Assembly (NCBI RefSeq): GCF_020179835.1
Contig: NZ_JAIUDA010000009.1
Coordinates: 186,001-250,000, forward strand
Source: Pantoea sp. alder81
GTDB lineage: Bacteria; Pseudomonadota; Gammaproteobacteria; Enterobacterales; Enterobacteriaceae
DNA: 64,000 bases
Reading direction: 5' to 3'
Positions 36,398 to 47,634 of the stretch are shown here, one piece after another; within the stretch, counting starts at the first letter, position 1, and each line of letters starts with the position of its first letter. Made by a program: the position numbers and the translations under genes. The notes beneath the pieces were generated by a model. The model saw only the letters and a list, made by a program, of their open reading frames with translations. It was not told the DNA's origin and did not search any database.

Positions 36398-37903
36398 ATG
36401 AGTGCGATTAACCGCCTGGAGATGCGTAATATCTCCATCGCTTTTGGCGGTTTTGCCGCACTGACCCAGGTCGATTTTCTGACCGAGGGCGGATCGGTTC
36501 ATGCGTTGACCGGGGCCAATGGCGCGGGAAAATCCACGCTGATGGCGGTGCTATCCGGCGCGCACCATCATTACAGCGGTGAAATTCTGCTGGATGACCA
36601 GCCAGTCTCGATTCGTACCCCACGTGATGCCAAAAAGCTCGGTATTCATCTGGTGCAGCAGGAAGTGGATGTAGCACTCGTGCCGCAGTTAAGCGTGGCG
36701 GAAAACATCCTGCTCGATCAACTGGCAGAACCTGGCCATGTTTATAGCTGGCGCGAGATCCGCCGTCAGGCGCGTGCCCTGCTCAATCAGCTGGAAGTGA
36801 ACATTGATGTTAATCGTCTGGTGGAGCGCTGCTCGCTGGCGGAGAAACAACAAATCCTGCTGGCCCGCGCCCTCTCCCATCACTGCCGTTTTCTCATTTT
36901 GGATGAACCGACCGCGCCGCTGGATCAGCATGAAAGCGAGCGTCTGTTTACCGTGGTGCGTCGCTTGCAGAGCAACGGCATTGGCGTGGTATTCATCTCC
37001 CACCGCATTCACGAGCTGAAAGCCATCTGCGATCGCCTGACCGTGCTGCGCGATGGCCGTTTGATTGAGAGCTGCCCAATGGCGGCCCTGAGCGGCGAGC
37101 AGATCGTTGAGAAGATGCTGGGGCATCAGCTGAACGATGTTTATCCACCCCGCCGTGAGCGCAGTGAACAACCGCTGCTGCTGTCAGTGGAAGGTCTGCA
37201 CGATGACCAACTGCTGGCGGATATTTCTCTGCACCTGCGCAAAGGTGAAATCCTGGGTATTGCCGGGTTAGCGGGCGCGGGGAAAACCGAACTTTGCAAG
37301 GCGCTGTTTGGCGCGAATAAAAGTCGTGTGGAAAAAGGCGAACTGCACGGCAAACCGTGGCGACCGCGCTCTCCGCACGATTCGGTTGAAAACCGCATGG
37401 CGCTGGTGCCAGAAGAGCGTCGTAAGGAAGGCATTTTCATCGATGAACCGGTGAGCATGAACCTGAGCGTCAGTGCCGACAATAGTTTTTCCCGCTGGAG
37501 CCTGTTCGGTCATCGTCAGGCGTGGCGCTGGGCCGAAGAGGTGATTCAACGCCTCAACGTGCGCACCACCGGCCCGGCGCAGATTCTGCGTCGTCTTTCT
37601 GGTGGGAATCAGCAAAAAGTGGCGATAGGAAAATGGCTGCGCAATAACGCTGACGTGCTGATCTTTGATGAGCCAACCAAAGGCGTCGATATTAAAGCGA
37701 AAACCGATCTGTTCAGCCTGATTGACGGTCTGGCGCGTGAAGGCAAAGGCATCATTTACGCCTCTGGCGAGTTTTCCGAACTGGTCGGCTTATGTGACCG
37801 AATTTGTGTGCTCTGGGATGGGCGCATTGTGGCAGAAATGGAAGGTCGTGAGGCCACAGAAGAGATGCTATTGCTTTATTCCACCGGAGGAACCCCTGCG
37901 TGA
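36398..37903 (+). CDS. Sugar ABC importer, dual ATPase subunit
   Basis: A 501-residue tandem ATPase of the RbsA/MglA family. First half: Walker A GANGAGKST, Walker B LILDEPTAPL, but the signature region reads CSLAEKQQ rather than an SGG type. Second half: GLAGAGKTE, an intact LSGGNQQK and LIFDEPTKGVD. It energises uptake of a monosaccharide-like ligand. It overlaps the permease by four bases. No sugar kinase or regulator gene is adjacent. Confidence 0.9.
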   Translation: MSAINRLEMRNISIAFGGFAALTQVDFLTEGGSVHALTGANGAGKSTLMAVLSGAHHHYSGEILLDDQPVSIRTPRDAKKLGIHLVQQEVDVALVPQLSVAENILLDQLAEPGHVYSWREIRRQARALLNQLEVNIDVNRLVERCSLAEKQQILLARALSHHCRFLILDEPTAPLDQHESERLFTVVRRLQSNGIGVVFISHRIHELKAICDRLTVLRDGRLIESCPMAALSGEQIVEKMLGHQLNDVYPPRRERSEQPLLLSVEGLHDDQLLADISLHLRKGEILGIAGLAGAGKTELCKALFGANKSRVEKGELHGKPWRPRSPHDSVENRMALVPEERRKEGIFIDEPVSMNLSVSADNSFSRWSLFGHRQAWRWAEEVIQRLNVRTTGPAQILRRLSGGNQQKVAIGKWLRNNADVLIFDEPTKGVDIKAKTDLFSLIDGLAREGKGIIYASGEFSELVGLCDRICVLWDGRIVAEMEGREATEEMLLLYSTGGTPA

Positions 37904-38898
37904 GCAGCAAAGAACTATCCCTGAACCCGCAGGTTTCTCTGCGTCATAAATTATTCGATTTCCTCTATAAATGGGGCATGTTGCTGACTGTGGTAATCCT
38001 GATCGCCGGGTTTGGCCTGGCGTCGGATAGCTTCCTTGAACCGACGAACATCATCAACATCCTGCGTTCTATTGCCATCGTCACGGTGATTGCGATTGGC
38101 GTGTCGATTTCACTGACCATCGGCGGCTTCGATTTGTCGGTGGGATCTACCGCTTCGCTGGCCAACGCGCTGGTGATCTCACTCTTCGTCTGGCACGGCT
38201 TCGGCACCACCGAAGCGATCATCATCACGCTGCTGCTGTGCACCCTGGTAGGGCTTCTCAACAGCTTCCTGATTGTGATTCTGCGCATTCCCGACATGCT
38301 GGCTACGCTGGCAACCTTGTTTGTGATTCAGGGCGTGGCGATGACTTACAGTTTCGGCGGTTCGATTACCGAGAATATGGTGATGCCGAGCGGCGATATG
38401 GCGGAAGGGACCATTCCGGCGGCGTTTGGCCTGCTGGGTCAGGTTCCGACCATTGTGATCATCATGCTGGTGGTGACGATTGTGGCACAGCTGGCGCTGT
38501 CATTGACCAAGCATGGCCGTCGTATGTACGCGTTGGGTGGCAATCCAGAAGCCGCACGCCTTTCCGGTATCCGCACCACGCGCTATCGCGTACTGGCCTA
38601 TGTGCTGGCGTCACTGCTGGCGGGATTAGGCGGCATTCTGCTGGCATCGCGTATTGGCTCCTCACAGGTCAATGCTGGCAGCGGTTATTTGATGGATGCC
38701 GTTGCCGCGGCATGGATTGGCTTCTCGCTGGCCGGTTCCGGCAAACCTAACGCGCTCGGTACGCTGGTGGGCGCAGTGATTCTGGGTGTGTTGCAGAACG
38801 GGCTGGTGATGTTGTCCGTGCCTTATTACGCCATGGACATTATCAAAGGCCTGGTGCTGGCTCTGGCCCTGGCGATTACCTACATTCAGCGCCGTTAA
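37900..38898 (+). CDS. Sugar ABC importer, permease (RbsC family)
   Basis: A 332-residue inner-membrane permease of the BPD_transp_2 family with about 8-10 helices. The family motif GGFDLSVGS and the late ARLSGIRTTRYR coupling region are clear. The GTG start overlaps the ATPase stop (GTGA). It would dimerise as the channel for the ATPase before it and the binding protein after it. Confidence 0.92.
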   Translation: MSSKELSLNPQVSLRHKLFDFLYKWGMLLTVVILIAGFGLASDSFLEPTNIINILRSIAIVTVIAIGVSISLTIGGFDLSVGSTASLANALVISLFVWHGFGTTEAIIITLLLCTLVGLLNSFLIVILRIPDMLATLATLFVIQGVAMTYSFGGSITENMVMPSGDMAEGTIPAAFGLLGQVPTIVIIMLVVTIVAQLALSLTKHGRRMYALGGNPEAARLSGIRTTRYRVLAYVLASLLAGLGGILLASRIGSSQVNAGSGYLMDAVAAAWIGFSLAGSGKPNALGTLVGAVILGVLQNGLVMLSVPYYAMDIIKGLVLALALAITYIQRR

Positions 38899-38925
38899 GG
38901 CGCGTTTACTGAGAAAGAGAACATA

Positions 38926-39996
38926 ATGAAAAAAATTACCCTTTCGCTGCTGGCGTTAAGCCTGCTGAACGCCAGCGCTGCCTTTGCCGATACCGTTACC
39001 CCGGTACCTGCAACGATTGCGAATCATGAAGGTCCGGTGCGCATCGCCATTATTCGTAACCTGGGTTCAGACGATAACACCACCCAGTTTATTGCCGGTG
39101 CCATTCAGCAAGGTCGCCAGTTAGGCTTTAAAGTCAGTACCTTTCTGAGTAACGGTGATGATGCGCGTTTCCAGGACTTCGTTAACCAGGCGATCAGCCA
39201 GAAGTACGACGGCATTATTCTCTCTCACGGCAAAGAACCCTACTCCACCGCCCTGGTGCAACACATTGTGGATGCAGGTATCAAACTGTCTGTGTTTGAT
39301 ACCCCGGTCAATACCCCGATCAATGGCGTGACCGTGACCGCGCAAGATGATGCTTCGCTGGCGCAGGCGTCACTGGGTCAGCTGATCAGTGATTTCCATG
39401 GTAAAGCCAATATCATCAAACTGTGGGTGGCAGGATTCCCGCCACAGGAGCGCCGCCAGGTGGTGTATGAGAAGCTGCTGAAAGAGAACCCAGGCATCCA
39501 CCAGCTGGAATCCATTGGCGCGGTTTCTACCGATGTACAGGGCGACACCGCCAACAAGGTGGGTGCGATTCTGGCGAAATATCCAAAAGGCAAAGTGGAT
39601 GCGATTTGGGCATCATGGGACGCATTCAGTCAGGGTGCCTATAAAGCGCTGCAGGAGAATGGTCGTACTGAGATCAAGATTTACAGCATCGACGTGTCCA
39701 ACCAGGATTTGCAGTTGATGCATGAGAAAAACAGTCCATGGGTGCAGACGGTCGCGGTCGATCCAAAAACCATCGGTGCGGTGAATATGCGCCTGGTGGC
39801 GAATAAAATCGCGGGTGAAGCCACACCGGCGAGCTACGAGTTCAAAGCGTCTTCCATTTCGCAGCAGTTACTGAATAGCCAGCAAGGGGCCATTAACGTG
39901 GCAACGCTGAACAAGATTATTCCGGGCTGGGGTGTGAACAACGATTTTGTGGCACCGTGGTTTGCCACGCTGGAAGCGAAGTACGCTAAGAAGTGA
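38926..39996 (+). CDS. Sugar ABC importer, periplasmic binding protein
   Basis: 356 residues: a signal peptide (cut near AFA/D at 21-22) and a type-1 periplasmic-binding fold (RIAIIRNLGSDDNTTQFIAG, YDGIILSHGK, WASWDAFSQGAYKAL). It follows the permease by 27 bases. The gene order ATPase-permease-binding protein is unusual, since binding-protein genes commonly lead. The ligand is unknown. Confidence 0.9.
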   Translation: MKKITLSLLALSLLNASAAFADTVTPVPATIANHEGPVRIAIIRNLGSDDNTTQFIAGAIQQGRQLGFKVSTFLSNGDDARFQDFVNQAISQKYDGIILSHGKEPYSTALVQHIVDAGIKLSVFDTPVNTPINGVTVTAQDDASLAQASLGQLISDFHGKANIIKLWVAGFPPQERRQVVYEKLLKENPGIHQLESIGAVSTDVQGDTANKVGAILAKYPKGKVDAIWASWDAFSQGAYKALQENGRTEIKIYSIDVSNQDLQLMHEKNSPWVQTVAVDPKTIGAVNMRLVANKIAGEATPASYEFKASSISQQLLNSQQGAINVATLNKIIPGWGVNNDFVAPWFATLEAKYAKK

Positions 39997-40069
39997 TTTA
40001 GCTACCGAGTGTTGCACCCTGAAGGGGCATCAAGCCGTCATGCTGGTTAGCTAAGCCAGACTCAAGAAG

Positions 40070-40100
40070 AGCTGCCGTTTTTACTTTGGCAGCTTTTTTT
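40070..40100 (+). terminator. Terminator of the sugar ABC operon
   Basis: AGCTGCC pairs with GGCAGCT across an 11-base T-rich loop, followed by seven T. Confidence 0.8.
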
Positions 40101-40191
40101 ATGCGTATCAGAAATGGCCTGCGCGGATCTTTGCATCTGAAAGACAGAACACTCGCCGCTGACCCGCATCACGCTGTTTAATCCGCCGCGT

Positions 40192-41247
40192 TTACCAACC
40201 CAACACCAGCTGCCGCTCCAGTTGGGGATCCACCAGCGTCACATGCAAGCCCACCAGTCGCACGCCGCGCCCTGCACGCCGCTCATCCCACGCCTGCTGC
40301 GCCACCGCGATCATGTCGTCCTTGTTCAGCACCGGCCAGACATGTTCCTGCGTGGTCTGCTGGAAATCATTAAATTTGAGTTTTACGCCCTGACGCGCGA
40401 TCTGCTTGTCCGGTCGAATATCGGTTAATCGACGATCCAGCTCGGCATACAGGAAATCGATGATCGCCAGACACTGCTCCCAGCTGTGGATGTCTTCCAT
40501 CAGCGTGCGTTCAACACCCAGCGATTTGCGTTCGCGCTCCACCACCACATCCCGCTCATCAATGCCGTTACTGCGCTCCCATAGGATGCGACCGAATTTA
40601 CCAAAGCGTTTCAGCAGTAGCGCCAGATCGGCACGCTGCACATCGGCACAGGTGCGCAGCCCCATCTCTTCCAGCTTTTTCGTTGCGACCTTCCCTACGC
40701 CGGGAATCTTACTTAACGGCAGCGTCAGTAAAAAGTCCGGCATCACCTGGGGTGTAATCACATATTGCCCGTTGGGCTTATTCAGATCGGAGGCGATCTT
40801 GGCGAGGAATTTGATCGGCGCAATGCCAGCAGAGGCGGTTAATCCGGTTTCACGCAGGATATCGGCACGGATTGCCTGCGCCATCAGCGTCGCTGAGCCC
40901 TGACAATGTTCACTGTCAGTCACATCCAGATACGCTTCATCCAGTGAAAGGGGTTCTATTAGTGGGGTATAGCGCGAGAAGATATCGCGGATCTGACGTG
41001 ACGCCTCTTTGTAGGCGTCGAAGCGTCCGGGTAGTAACTTCAGATGCGGACAAAGCTTGAGCGCCATTGCTGTCGGCATCGCACTGCGCACGCCATATTT
41101 ACGCGCCGGATAGTTGGCCGTGCTGATCACACCACGCTGCACCCGGCTGCCGCCAATGGCAATAGGGATATCCGTTAATGAAGGATCGTCGCGCATTTCA
41201 ACTGCCGCGAAAAAGCAGTCCATATCGACATGAATGATTTTGCGCAT
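40192..41247 (-). CDS. dinB: DNA polymerase IV
   Basis: A 351-residue Y-family translesion polymerase. Catalytic motifs: [11 protein letters not shown] near the start and [10 protein letters not shown]; the helix-hairpin-helix is [12 protein letters not shown]. The C-terminus QLVLGW retains the QLVLG part of the beta-clamp-binding tail. The start MRKIIHVD at 41247 has GGAGGGCGT upstream. A LexA box directly before it shows SOS control. Confidence 0.97.
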   Translation of the reverse strand: MRKIIHVDMDCFFAAVEMRDDPSLTDIPIAIGGSRVQRGVISTANYPARKYGVRSAMPTAMALKLCPHLKLLPGRFDAYKEASRQIRDIFSRYTPLIEPLSLDEAYLDVTDSEHCQGSATLMAQAIRADILRETGLTASAGIAPIKFLAKIASDLNKPNGQYVITPQVMPDFLLTLPLSKIPGVGKVATKKLEEMGLRTCADVQRADLALLLKRFGKFGRILWERSNGIDERDVVVERERKSLGVERTLMEDIHSWEQCLAIIDFLYAELDRRLTDIRPDKQIARQGVKLKFNDFQQTTQEHVWPVLNKDDMIAVAQQAWDERRAGRGVRLVGLHVTLVDPQLERQLVLGW

Positions 41248-41261
41248 ACGCCCTCCGAATA

Positions 41262-41277
41262 CTGGATAAGTATACAG
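41262..41277. promoter_or_regulatory. dinB: LexA box of dinB
   Basis: CTGGATAAGTATACAG fits the CTGN10CAG SOS box and resembles the E. coli dinB box. It lies 15 bases before the start codon. Confidence 0.85.
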
Positions 41278-41490
41278 CACAAAGAAAGTTCGGCAATATA
41301 TGTCGAGCGACGAATTAAAGTTTACAAAAATCTGGTCGTAATCCCTTTAGGAATGCACCATTTTCACGGACACTGTCTTGATTAAACCTCAGACAATGTT
41401 AATGTTGCGCTGCGGTAGCGGATATTTCCGATAATGCAATATCTGGACGCTCAGCGTCATCGTCTCTCTTCACTTCAAGGTACACACAGA

Positions 41491-42234
41491 ATGGGCAGAA
41501 TCGCATTGTTGCTTGCGATGATTCTTATGCCAGTCCTTAGCTGGGCCATTTCACCAGAGCCAACCCAACCGTCGGCGCCGGTGAGCAAAGAGTTAAAGAA
41601 ACAATTACTTGGTACCCCTGTTTTTATTCAGATTTTCAAGGAAGAGCGTACGCTGGAACTGTACGGCAAAATCGGTAATGAATATCGTCTGCTGGACAGC
41701 TATCGCATTTGTAATTTCTCTGGCGGTTTAGGGCCTAAACGTCGTCAGGGCGATTTTAAAAGTCCGGAAGGGTTTTATAACGTTAAGCTGAACCAGTTAA
41801 AACCGGACAGCCGTTTCTACCGCGCGATCAATACCGGATTCCCGAATCAGTACGATCGTGATAAAGGTTATGACGGCAACTATTTGATGATTCACGGTGA
41901 TTGCGTATCGATTGGCTGCTACGCCATGACCAATGCATCGATGGATGAGATCTTTACTTACGTTAATGCTGCGCTGCGTAACGGCCAGCAGGATGTTCAG
42001 ATCAACATCTATCCGTTTCACATGACCGACAGCAATATGCAGCGTCATCGCTACTCAACGTACATTAACTTCTGGCGTGAACTGCAGCCGGGTTATGCCT
42101 ACTTTGAGAAGTACCACGTGCCGCCAACGGTTAACGTGACGACCACAGGTCAATATGCGGTGAACAGCACGCCGGTGATCTCCACACCGGATGCTGCCTC
42201 GAAGTCATTCCTGGCGCTCACCCAGGCAAAATAA
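41491..42234 (+). CDS. yafK: L,D-transpeptidase-family YafK (DpaA/LdtF)
   Basis: A 247-residue periplasmic YkuD-domain protein with signal peptide ([16 protein letters not shown]). The active site [14 protein letters not shown] holds the catalytic histidine and cysteine. In E. coli this protein (DpaA) detaches Braun lipoprotein from peptidoglycan instead of linking it. The start MGRIALL at 41491 was chosen for the signal peptide. Its 3' end overlaps convergent yafJ by 30 bases. Confidence 0.95.
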   Translation: MGRIALLLAMILMPVLSWAISPEPTQPSAPVSKELKKQLLGTPVFIQIFKEERTLELYGKIGNEYRLLDSYRICNFSGGLGPKRRQGDFKSPEGFYNVKLNQLKPDSRFYRAINTGFPNQYDRDKGYDGNYLMIHGDCVSIGCYAMTNASMDEIFTYVNAALRNGQQDVQINIYPFHMTDSNMQRHRYSTYINFWRELQPGYAYFEKYHVPPTVNVTTTGQYAVNSTPVISTPDAASKSFLALTQAK

Positions 42235-42972
42235 TGCCCACTCGCCTGGCACTATCCGGTGCCAGGTTTCATTCCCAGTCAGCGGCTGTGTCGCAATCAC
42301 CGTCACCACATCTTTTGGCGTGGTTTGCTGCATAAAATCAATTTCCACATCCTGATCGAGCAATTTGGCTTTGCCAAACGGCGCACGGCGTGTGATCCAG
42401 TAGAGATTGGTGGAACAGAACGCCATCAGATAACGGCCGTCCGACAGCAGCATGTTAAACACGCCCTTCTCGCGCATTTCAGCCGCCAGCTCAGCAATGT
42501 AACGAAACACCGCCGGCCAGTTACCCGGTGTGCGCGGATAGCGCTCAGACAACTTATGCAGAATCCAGCAAAAGGCTTTCTCGCTGTCCGTTTCGCCTAC
42601 GGGACGAAACTGCCCGGTCTCCAGCTGCTTGTAGCCTTTCAGCTGTCCGTTGTGCGCGTAGGTCCAGTTACGTCCCCAAAGCTCACGGGTAAACGGATGG
42701 GTGTTTTCCAGTGACACTTCGCCGCGGTTTGCCTGGCGGATGTGCGCCACCACGGAATGCGATTTGATCGGGTATTCCTGCACCAGGCGGGCAATGGGTG
42801 AGTTAAAGCTGGGCTGCGGATCTTTAAAGGTGCGGCACCCTTTTCCTTCATAGAACGTGATGCCCCAGCCATCTTTATGCGGCCCGGTTCCGCCGCCACG
42901 CTGCACCAGACCGGTAAAACTGAAACAGATGTCCGTGGGGACATTGGCGCTCATCCCGAGCAATTCGCACAT
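42205..42972 (-). CDS. yafJ: Class II glutamine amidotransferase YafJ
   Basis: 255 residues with N-terminal nucleophile Cys2 ([10 protein letters not shown]), the [13 protein letters not shown] loop, [10 protein letters not shown] and AHNGQL, all typical of class II glutaminase domains. There is no synthase domain, so the ammonia acceptor is unknown. It is downstream of gmhA with a hairpin between them, and its last 30 bases overlap yafK. Confidence 0.93.
   Translation of the reverse strand: MCELLGMSANVPTDICFSFTGLVQRGGGTGPHKDGWGITFYEGKGCRTFKDPQPSFNSPIARLVQEYPIKSHSVVAHIRQANRGEVSLENTHPFTRELWGRNWTYAHNGQLKGYKQLETGQFRPVGETDSEKAFCWILHKLSERYPRTPGNWPAVFRYIAELAAEMREKGVFNMLLSDGRYLMAFCSTNLYWITRRAPFGKAKLLDQDVEIDFMQQTTPKDVVTVIATQPLTGNETWHRIVPGEWALFCLGERQE
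42245..42269 (+). terminator. yafK: Terminator of yafK inside yafJ
   Basis: CCTGGCAC / GTGCCAGG with a 6-base loop then TTTC, 10 bases past the yafK stop and within the 3' part of yafJ. Confidence 0.55.
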
Positions 42973-42993
42973 AGCAACCGCCTTAAGTCAGAA

Positions 42994-43013
42994 CCTCCCG
43001 CGATGGCGGGAGG
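42994..43013. repeat. Hairpin between gmhA and yafJ
   Basis: CCTCCCGC / GCGGGAGG with a 4-base loop. Without a U-run it is more likely an RNA-stability or attenuating hairpin than a terminator. Confidence 0.5.
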
Positions 43014-43022
43014 AACGCGTCA

Positions 43023-43601
43023 TTACTTAACCATCTCTTTTTCGACCAGCAGCATCAGGATGTGAATCACTTTAATGTGAATCTCCTGGATGCGGTCAGC
43101 GTAGCCGAAATGCGGCACGCGAATTTCGATATCCGCTGTACCTGCCATTTTGCCGCCATCTTTACCGGTCAGGGTAATCACTTTCATGCCTTTGGCACGT
43201 GCCGCTTCGACGGCTTTGATGATGTTCGCTGAATTGCCTGAAGTTGACAGTCCCAGCAGCACATCACCTTCACGGCCGACCGCTTCGAGATAACGCGAGA
43301 ACACATAGTCATAGCCGAAATCGTTACTCACGCACGAAAGGTGGCTGACATCAGAGATGGCAATCGCCGGGTAGCCAGGACGATTTTCACGGTAGCGACC
43401 GGTCAGCTCTTCAGCAAAGTGCATGGCATCACAGTGAGAACCACCGTTGCCACAGGAGAGCACTTTGCCACCCGCTTTGAAGCTATCTGCCAGCAAGACT
43501 GCCGCGCGCTGAATCGCGTGAATGTTCGCTTCGTCACTCAGGAACTTATTGAGCGTATCGGCTGCTTCATTGAGTTCTGAGCGAATAATGTCCTGATACA
43601 T
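43023..43601 (-). CDS. gmhA: Sedoheptulose-7-phosphate isomerase
   Basis: 192 residues, SIS-domain isomerase that makes D-glycero-D-manno-heptose-7-phosphate, first step to the LPS inner-core heptose. Signature [17 protein letters not shown] with the zinc histidines, and STSGNSANI. Same divergent position beside fadE as in E. coli. Confidence 0.97.
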   Translation of the reverse strand: MYQDIIRSELNEAADTLNKFLSDEANIHAIQRAAVLLADSFKAGGKVLSCGNGGSHCDAMHFAEELTGRYRENRPGYPAIAISDVSHLSCVSNDFGYDYVFSRYLEAVGREGDVLLGLSTSGNSANIIKAVEAARAKGMKVITLTGKDGGKMAGTADIEIRVPHFGYADRIQEIHIKVIHILMLLVEKEMVK

Positions 43602-43805
43602 AGGGATGTCCTTTAGAGGAAAGATTTACCCTGCAAGTTTAACGGAATGGGACAAAGCCGCAAAGCGCCCGCATCGGGGAAAAATGCACAGGCTTTGCCG
43701 TTCTTGCTCTGTTGGTGTTCAGAGAGTGCGATTTTGTGAGTTCCGTTGTAATTGCGATGTAAACAGATTGCTAAAAAGCAGCCACTGCTCTAAACCTTAC
43801 TTTAT

Positions 43806-43822
43806 AACAGGTCAGACCTCTT
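43806..43822. promoter_or_regulatory. fadE: FadR operator of fadE
   Basis: AACAGGTCAGACCTCTT matches the FadR consensus AACTGGTCNGACCNGTT at most positions, with the central GGTCNGACC intact. It lies 23 bases before the fadE start, consistent with repression lifted by long-chain acyl-CoA. Confidence 0.8.
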
Positions 43823-43844
43823 ACAACTTACGGAGCGGTTCATT

Positions 43845-46289
43845 ATGTTGCTTGCCTCGATTATCGCGACGCTAATTTTGATTAGCGCCCTCTTTTACCA
43901 TCAAGTTTCGTTGAAACTGAGCAGTGCCATTTTGCTGCTGTGGACAGCCGGGCTGGCTGCTGCGGGCTTGTGGACGCCATGGCTGCTGCTGCCGCTGGCG
44001 ATCATCCTGCTGCCTTTCAATCTGCCTGCCATGCGTCGCAGCATGTTCTCCAAACCGGCGCTGCACAGCTTCCAGAAAGTGATGCCGCCGATGTCACGCA
44101 CGGAGAAAGAGGCGATTGATGCCGGTACCACCTGGTGGGAAGGCGATCTGTTTCGTGGCAAGCCAGACTGGCAGAAGCTACATAACTATCCGCAGCCGCG
44201 TTTGACAGAAGAGGAGCAGGCCTTCCTTGAAGGTCCGGTGGAAGAAGCTTGCCGCCTGGCGAACGATTTCGAAATCACCCATGAGCTGGCCGATTTGCCG
44301 CCGGAGCTGTGGGCTTATCTCAAGCAGCATCGCTTCTTCGCCATGATCATCAAGAAGGAGTATGGCGGTCTCGAATTCTCAGCCTATGCCCAGGCGCGCG
44401 TGCTGCAAAAACTGGCGGGCGTATCCGGGATTCTGGCGATTACCGTGGGTGTGCCGAACTCACTCGGTCCGGGCGAACTGTTGCAGCATTACGGCACCGA
44501 TGAGCAGAAAGATCACTATTTACCGCGCCTGGCTCGCGGCGATGAAATTCCGTGCTTCGCGCTGACCAGCCCGGAAGCGGGTTCTGATGCCGGTGCGATT
44601 CCCGATACCGGCGTAGTGTGCATGGGTGACTGGCAAGGCCAGCAGGTGCTCGGTATGCGCCTGACCTGGAATAAGCGTTACATCACGCTGGCACCGATTG
44701 CCACCGTGCTGGGCCTGGCGTTTAAACTCTCCGATCCCGATCACCTGCTGGGTGATACCGAAGAGCTGGGCATTACCTGTGCCTTGATCCCGACGCAAAC
44801 GCCAGGCGTCGAAATTGGCCATCGTCACTTCCCGCTTAACGTCCCGTTCCAGAACGGCCCGACTCGCGGCAAAGATATCTTTGTGCCAATTGATTTCATC
44901 ATCGGCGGCCCGGCGATGGCCGGTCAGGGCTGGCGGATGCTGGTGGAATGTCTCTCTGTGGGACGCGGCATCACCCTGCCTTCCAACTCAACAGGCAGCC
45001 TGAAGAGCATTGCGCTGGCTACCGGTGCTTATGCGCATATCCGTCGTCAATTCAAAGTCTCTATCGGCAAGATGGAAGGGATTGAAGAGCCGCTGGCGCG
45101 TATTGCCGGTAACGCTTACGTGATGGATGCCGCCGCCACGTTGATCACCAGCGGCATTATGCTCGGTGAAAAACCGGCGGTGCTGTCGGCCATCGTGAAG
45201 TATCACTGTACCCATCGTGGCCAGCGCGCCATTATTGATGCGATGGATATCGCCGGCGGTAAAGGCATTATGCTTGGCGAAAACAACTTCCTGGCGCGTG
45301 CTTACCAGGGCGCACCGATCGCGATTACCGTGGAAGGCGCTAACATCCTGACGCGCAGCATGATCATCTTTGGCCAGGGCGCGATTCGCTGCCATCCGTG
45401 GGTACTGGAAGAGATGAACGCCGCTGCGAAAAACGACCTGGTGGCCTTTGACCGTGCCTTGTTCAGCCATATCGGCCATGTGGGAAGCAATAAAGTGCGC
45501 AGCCTGTGGCTCGGTTTAACTGGCGGCCGCACCAGCGCGTCGCCAACCCGTGACATCACCCGTCGCTACTATCAGCAGCTGAACCGTCTGAGCGCCAACC
45601 TCGCGCTGCTATCAGATGTTTCCATGGCAGTGCTGGGCGGTAGCCTGAAACGTCGTGAACGCATCTCAGCCCGTCTGGGTGATGTGCTGAGCCAGATGTA
45701 CCTGGCCTCTGCCACACTGAAACGTTATGACGATGAAGGCCGCAACGAAGCCGATCTGCCGCTGGTGCATTGGGGCGTGCAGGATGCGCTGCATCAGGCT
45801 GAAGTAGCGATGGACGATCTGCTGCGTAACTTCCCAAATCGTTTAGTGGCTGGCGCACTGCGCATGGTGATCTTCGCCGGTGGCAGACATTGCCCGGCGC
45901 CGTCTGACAAACTGGACCACAAGCTGGCGAAACTGCTGCAATTGCCTTCTGCCACCCGTACACGCCTCGGTCGCGGCATGTATCTGACGCCAAGTGAACA
46001 CAACCCAGCCGGTCTGCTCGAGCAAGCTCTGCAGGATGTGATGGCGGCAGAAGTGATTCATGAACGTCTCTGTCAGCAGCAGAAAAAACATCTGTCGTTT
46101 ACTCAACTGGATCTGCTGGCACAGCGTGCACTGAAGGAGGGCTGGATTGATGAGAGCGAAGCCAAAGTGCTGACGCGCGCAGAAGCCAGTCGTCTTAAAG
46201 CCATTAACGTGGATGAGTTTGTGCCAGAGGCGCTGGCCTCGCCGAAGCCGCAAGAGAAAGGCGCCACGCGTGCCAGTGAAGCGGCATAA
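43845..46289 (+). CDS. fadE: Acyl-CoA dehydrogenase FadE
   Basis: 814 residues, the long form typical of enterobacterial FadE: two N-terminal membrane helices, a flavin acyl-CoA dehydrogenase core ([46 protein letters not shown]) and a long C-terminal extension. It carries out the first oxidation of beta-oxidation. CGGAG sets the ATG. The FadR site is in its leader. Confidence 0.97.
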   Translation: MLLASIIATLILISALFYHQVSLKLSSAILLLWTAGLAAAGLWTPWLLLPLAIILLPFNLPAMRRSMFSKPALHSFQKVMPPMSRTEKEAIDAGTTWWEGDLFRGKPDWQKLHNYPQPRLTEEEQAFLEGPVEEACRLANDFEITHELADLPPELWAYLKQHRFFAMIIKKEYGGLEFSAYAQARVLQKLAGVSGILAITVGVPNSLGPGELLQHYGTDEQKDHYLPRLARGDEIPCFALTSPEAGSDAGAIPDTGVVCMGDWQGQQVLGMRLTWNKRYITLAPIATVLGLAFKLSDPDHLLGDTEELGITCALIPTQTPGVEIGHRHFPLNVPFQNGPTRGKDIFVPIDFIIGGPAMAGQGWRMLVECLSVGRGITLPSNSTGSLKSIALATGAYAHIRRQFKVSIGKMEGIEEPLARIAGNAYVMDAAATLITSGIMLGEKPAVLSAIVKYHCTHRGQRAIIDAMDIAGGKGIMLGENNFLARAYQGAPIAITVEGANILTRSMIIFGQGAIRCHPWVLEEMNAAAKNDLVAFDRALFSHIGHVGSNKVRSLWLGLTGGRTSASPTRDITRRYYQQLNRLSANLALLSDVSMAVLGGSLKRRERISARLGDVLSQMYLASATLKRYDDEGRNEADLPLVHWGVQDALHQAEVAMDDLLRNFPNRLVAGALRMVIFAGGRHCPAPSDKLDHKLAKLLQLPSATRTRLGRGMYLTPSEHNPAGLLEQALQDVMAAEVIHERLCQQQKKHLSFTQLDLLAQRALKEGWIDESEAKVLTRAEASRLKAINVDEFVPEALASPKPQEKGATRASEAA

Positions 46290-46292
46290 AAC

Positions 46293-46320
46293 AAAAAAGC
46301 CTCCTGATGGAGGCTTTTTT
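46293..46320. terminator. Bidirectional terminator between fadE and mtnK
   Basis: AAAAAAGCCTCC / GGAGGCTTTTTT with a TGAT loop; U-runs on both strands. Confidence 0.95.
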
Positions 46321-46329
46321 TTGTCAGGC

Positions 46330-47529
46330 TCAAACGGCCTGACGAATCCGTGCAATCAGCGCATCGACATCTGCAACATGATCCGCCGCCAGAATCAGCG
46401 TACGTCCTAAGGTAATGCAGTTACGGATACATTCGGTGCGCATCGTGTCATCGCCAATCTGTTTAAAATCGGCCACGTGCGACATGCCCACGGTGCGGCG
46501 AATCAGCTCTGTTCCACAATAGCCAATGGTGTCACTCCATACTTTACGCAGGAAGGCTTCGGCATAACCCGGATACGCCAGCGCCACATCGGCGGTTTTA
46601 GCGTGTGCCAGTTCGAGGAAGCGGCTGGAGAACTGCGTCCAGACTTCATGCACATCGCTCAGACGACGTTCGCGCCCTTCTGCCGCCTCACGTGGAGCCA
46701 ACAGGCCCGGCAGGCAGCAGTAGTTGATCAGCAGGTTGCCAATCGCGCTGCCGATATCAAAGCCAATCGGACCGAAATAGCCAAACTCCGCGTCGATCAC
46801 CTTCAGGCTACCATCGGCCACAAAGATGGAACCGCTGTGCACATCGCCGTGCAGCAAGGCTTCGGCATCGGCGAAGAAGCGGTGCTTCAGCCCGGCAACG
46901 GCGATTTTTAATGCATCGTCGGTGCGCAGGCTGACCACCAGCGATTCGAGCGCGGCCGTATATTTGTTGCGCTCGTGATCGGTGAACGGATCGTTGAAGA
47001 ACAAGTCTTCGGTGATTTCGCACATTTCCGGATTGATGAAACGCGCCACTTCAGCCTTTTTCTTGTGCGGGTGCAGGAAGAAATCAGAAGTATGGAACAG
47101 CGTCTGCGCCAGATATTCGCCCAGTTGGCGACCGGCTTCAGGGTAATATGCGCCATTCACTAACTCGCCGCGCCAGATGCGATGGCTGGAGAGATCTTCC
47201 ATCACCATCACCGCCAGTTCGGCATCGTAATGGGTGACGTTAACCGTGTGCTCCGGGCAGTGTTTGTAGTGCTCGACCAGGGTCTGAGCTTCAAGACGTG
47301 CGCGATCCAGCGTTAATGGCCAGGACTCTCCTACGCAACGCACGTACGGCAGCGCTTGTTTCACCACTACACGGCTCTGACCCTGGTTATCAAAAATCTT
47401 GAAGACGAGGTTGAGATTGCCATCACCGATTTCCTCTGCGCTGACCAGCGTTGACGGATCGTCGACACCGCCAAATTTTTGAGCATATTCCACAGCATCA
47501 GCAGCGGTGAAGGTACGGTATTGTGACAT
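46330..47529 (-). CDS. mtnK: 5-methylthioribose kinase
   Basis: 399 residues. It phosphorylates 5-methylthioribose in the methionine salvage pathway. The kinase-like fold shows the catalytic loop [10 protein letters not shown] and the metal-binding [10 protein letters not shown] (usual DxE). The start [12 protein letters not shown] at 47529 drops 17 extra codons that would cover the MetJ boxes. It is divergent from mtnA, the next enzyme. Confidence 0.95.
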   Translation of the reverse strand: MSQYRTFTAADAVEYAQKFGGVDDPSTLVSAEEIGDGNLNLVFKIFDNQGQSRVVVKQALPYVRCVGESWPLTLDRARLEAQTLVEHYKHCPEHTVNVTHYDAELAVMVMEDLSSHRIWRGELVNGAYYPEAGRQLGEYLAQTLFHTSDFFLHPHKKKAEVARFINPEMCEITEDLFFNDPFTDHERNKYTAALESLVVSLRTDDALKIAVAGLKHRFFADAEALLHGDVHSGSIFVADGSLKVIDAEFGYFGPIGFDIGSAIGNLLINYCCLPGLLAPREAAEGRERRLSDVHEVWTQFSSRFLELAHAKTADVALAYPGYAEAFLRKVWSDTIGYCGTELIRRTVGMSHVADFKQIGDDTMRTECIRNCITLGRTLILAADHVADVDALIARIRQAV

Positions 47530-47566
47530 TGCCTGTTCCTCGACATTCGATAGTAATAAGCCGTTT

Positions 47567-47582
47567 GGACGTCTATACATCC
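47567..47582. promoter_or_regulatory. MetJ boxes between mtnK and mtnA
   Basis: GGACGTCT followed directly by ATACATCC, 7 of 8 and 5 of 8 matches to the AGACGTCT met box, placed between the two divergent salvage genes. Confidence 0.6.
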
Positions 47583-47634
47583 GTCAAGCATGTTGGCACA
47601 ATAGCCGCTATTAACGCAACAGGGATTTCACACC

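Noticed and set aside
42994-43013. Terminator between gmhA and yafJ
   Set aside because: Good stem but no U-run on the minus strand; kept only as a hairpin.
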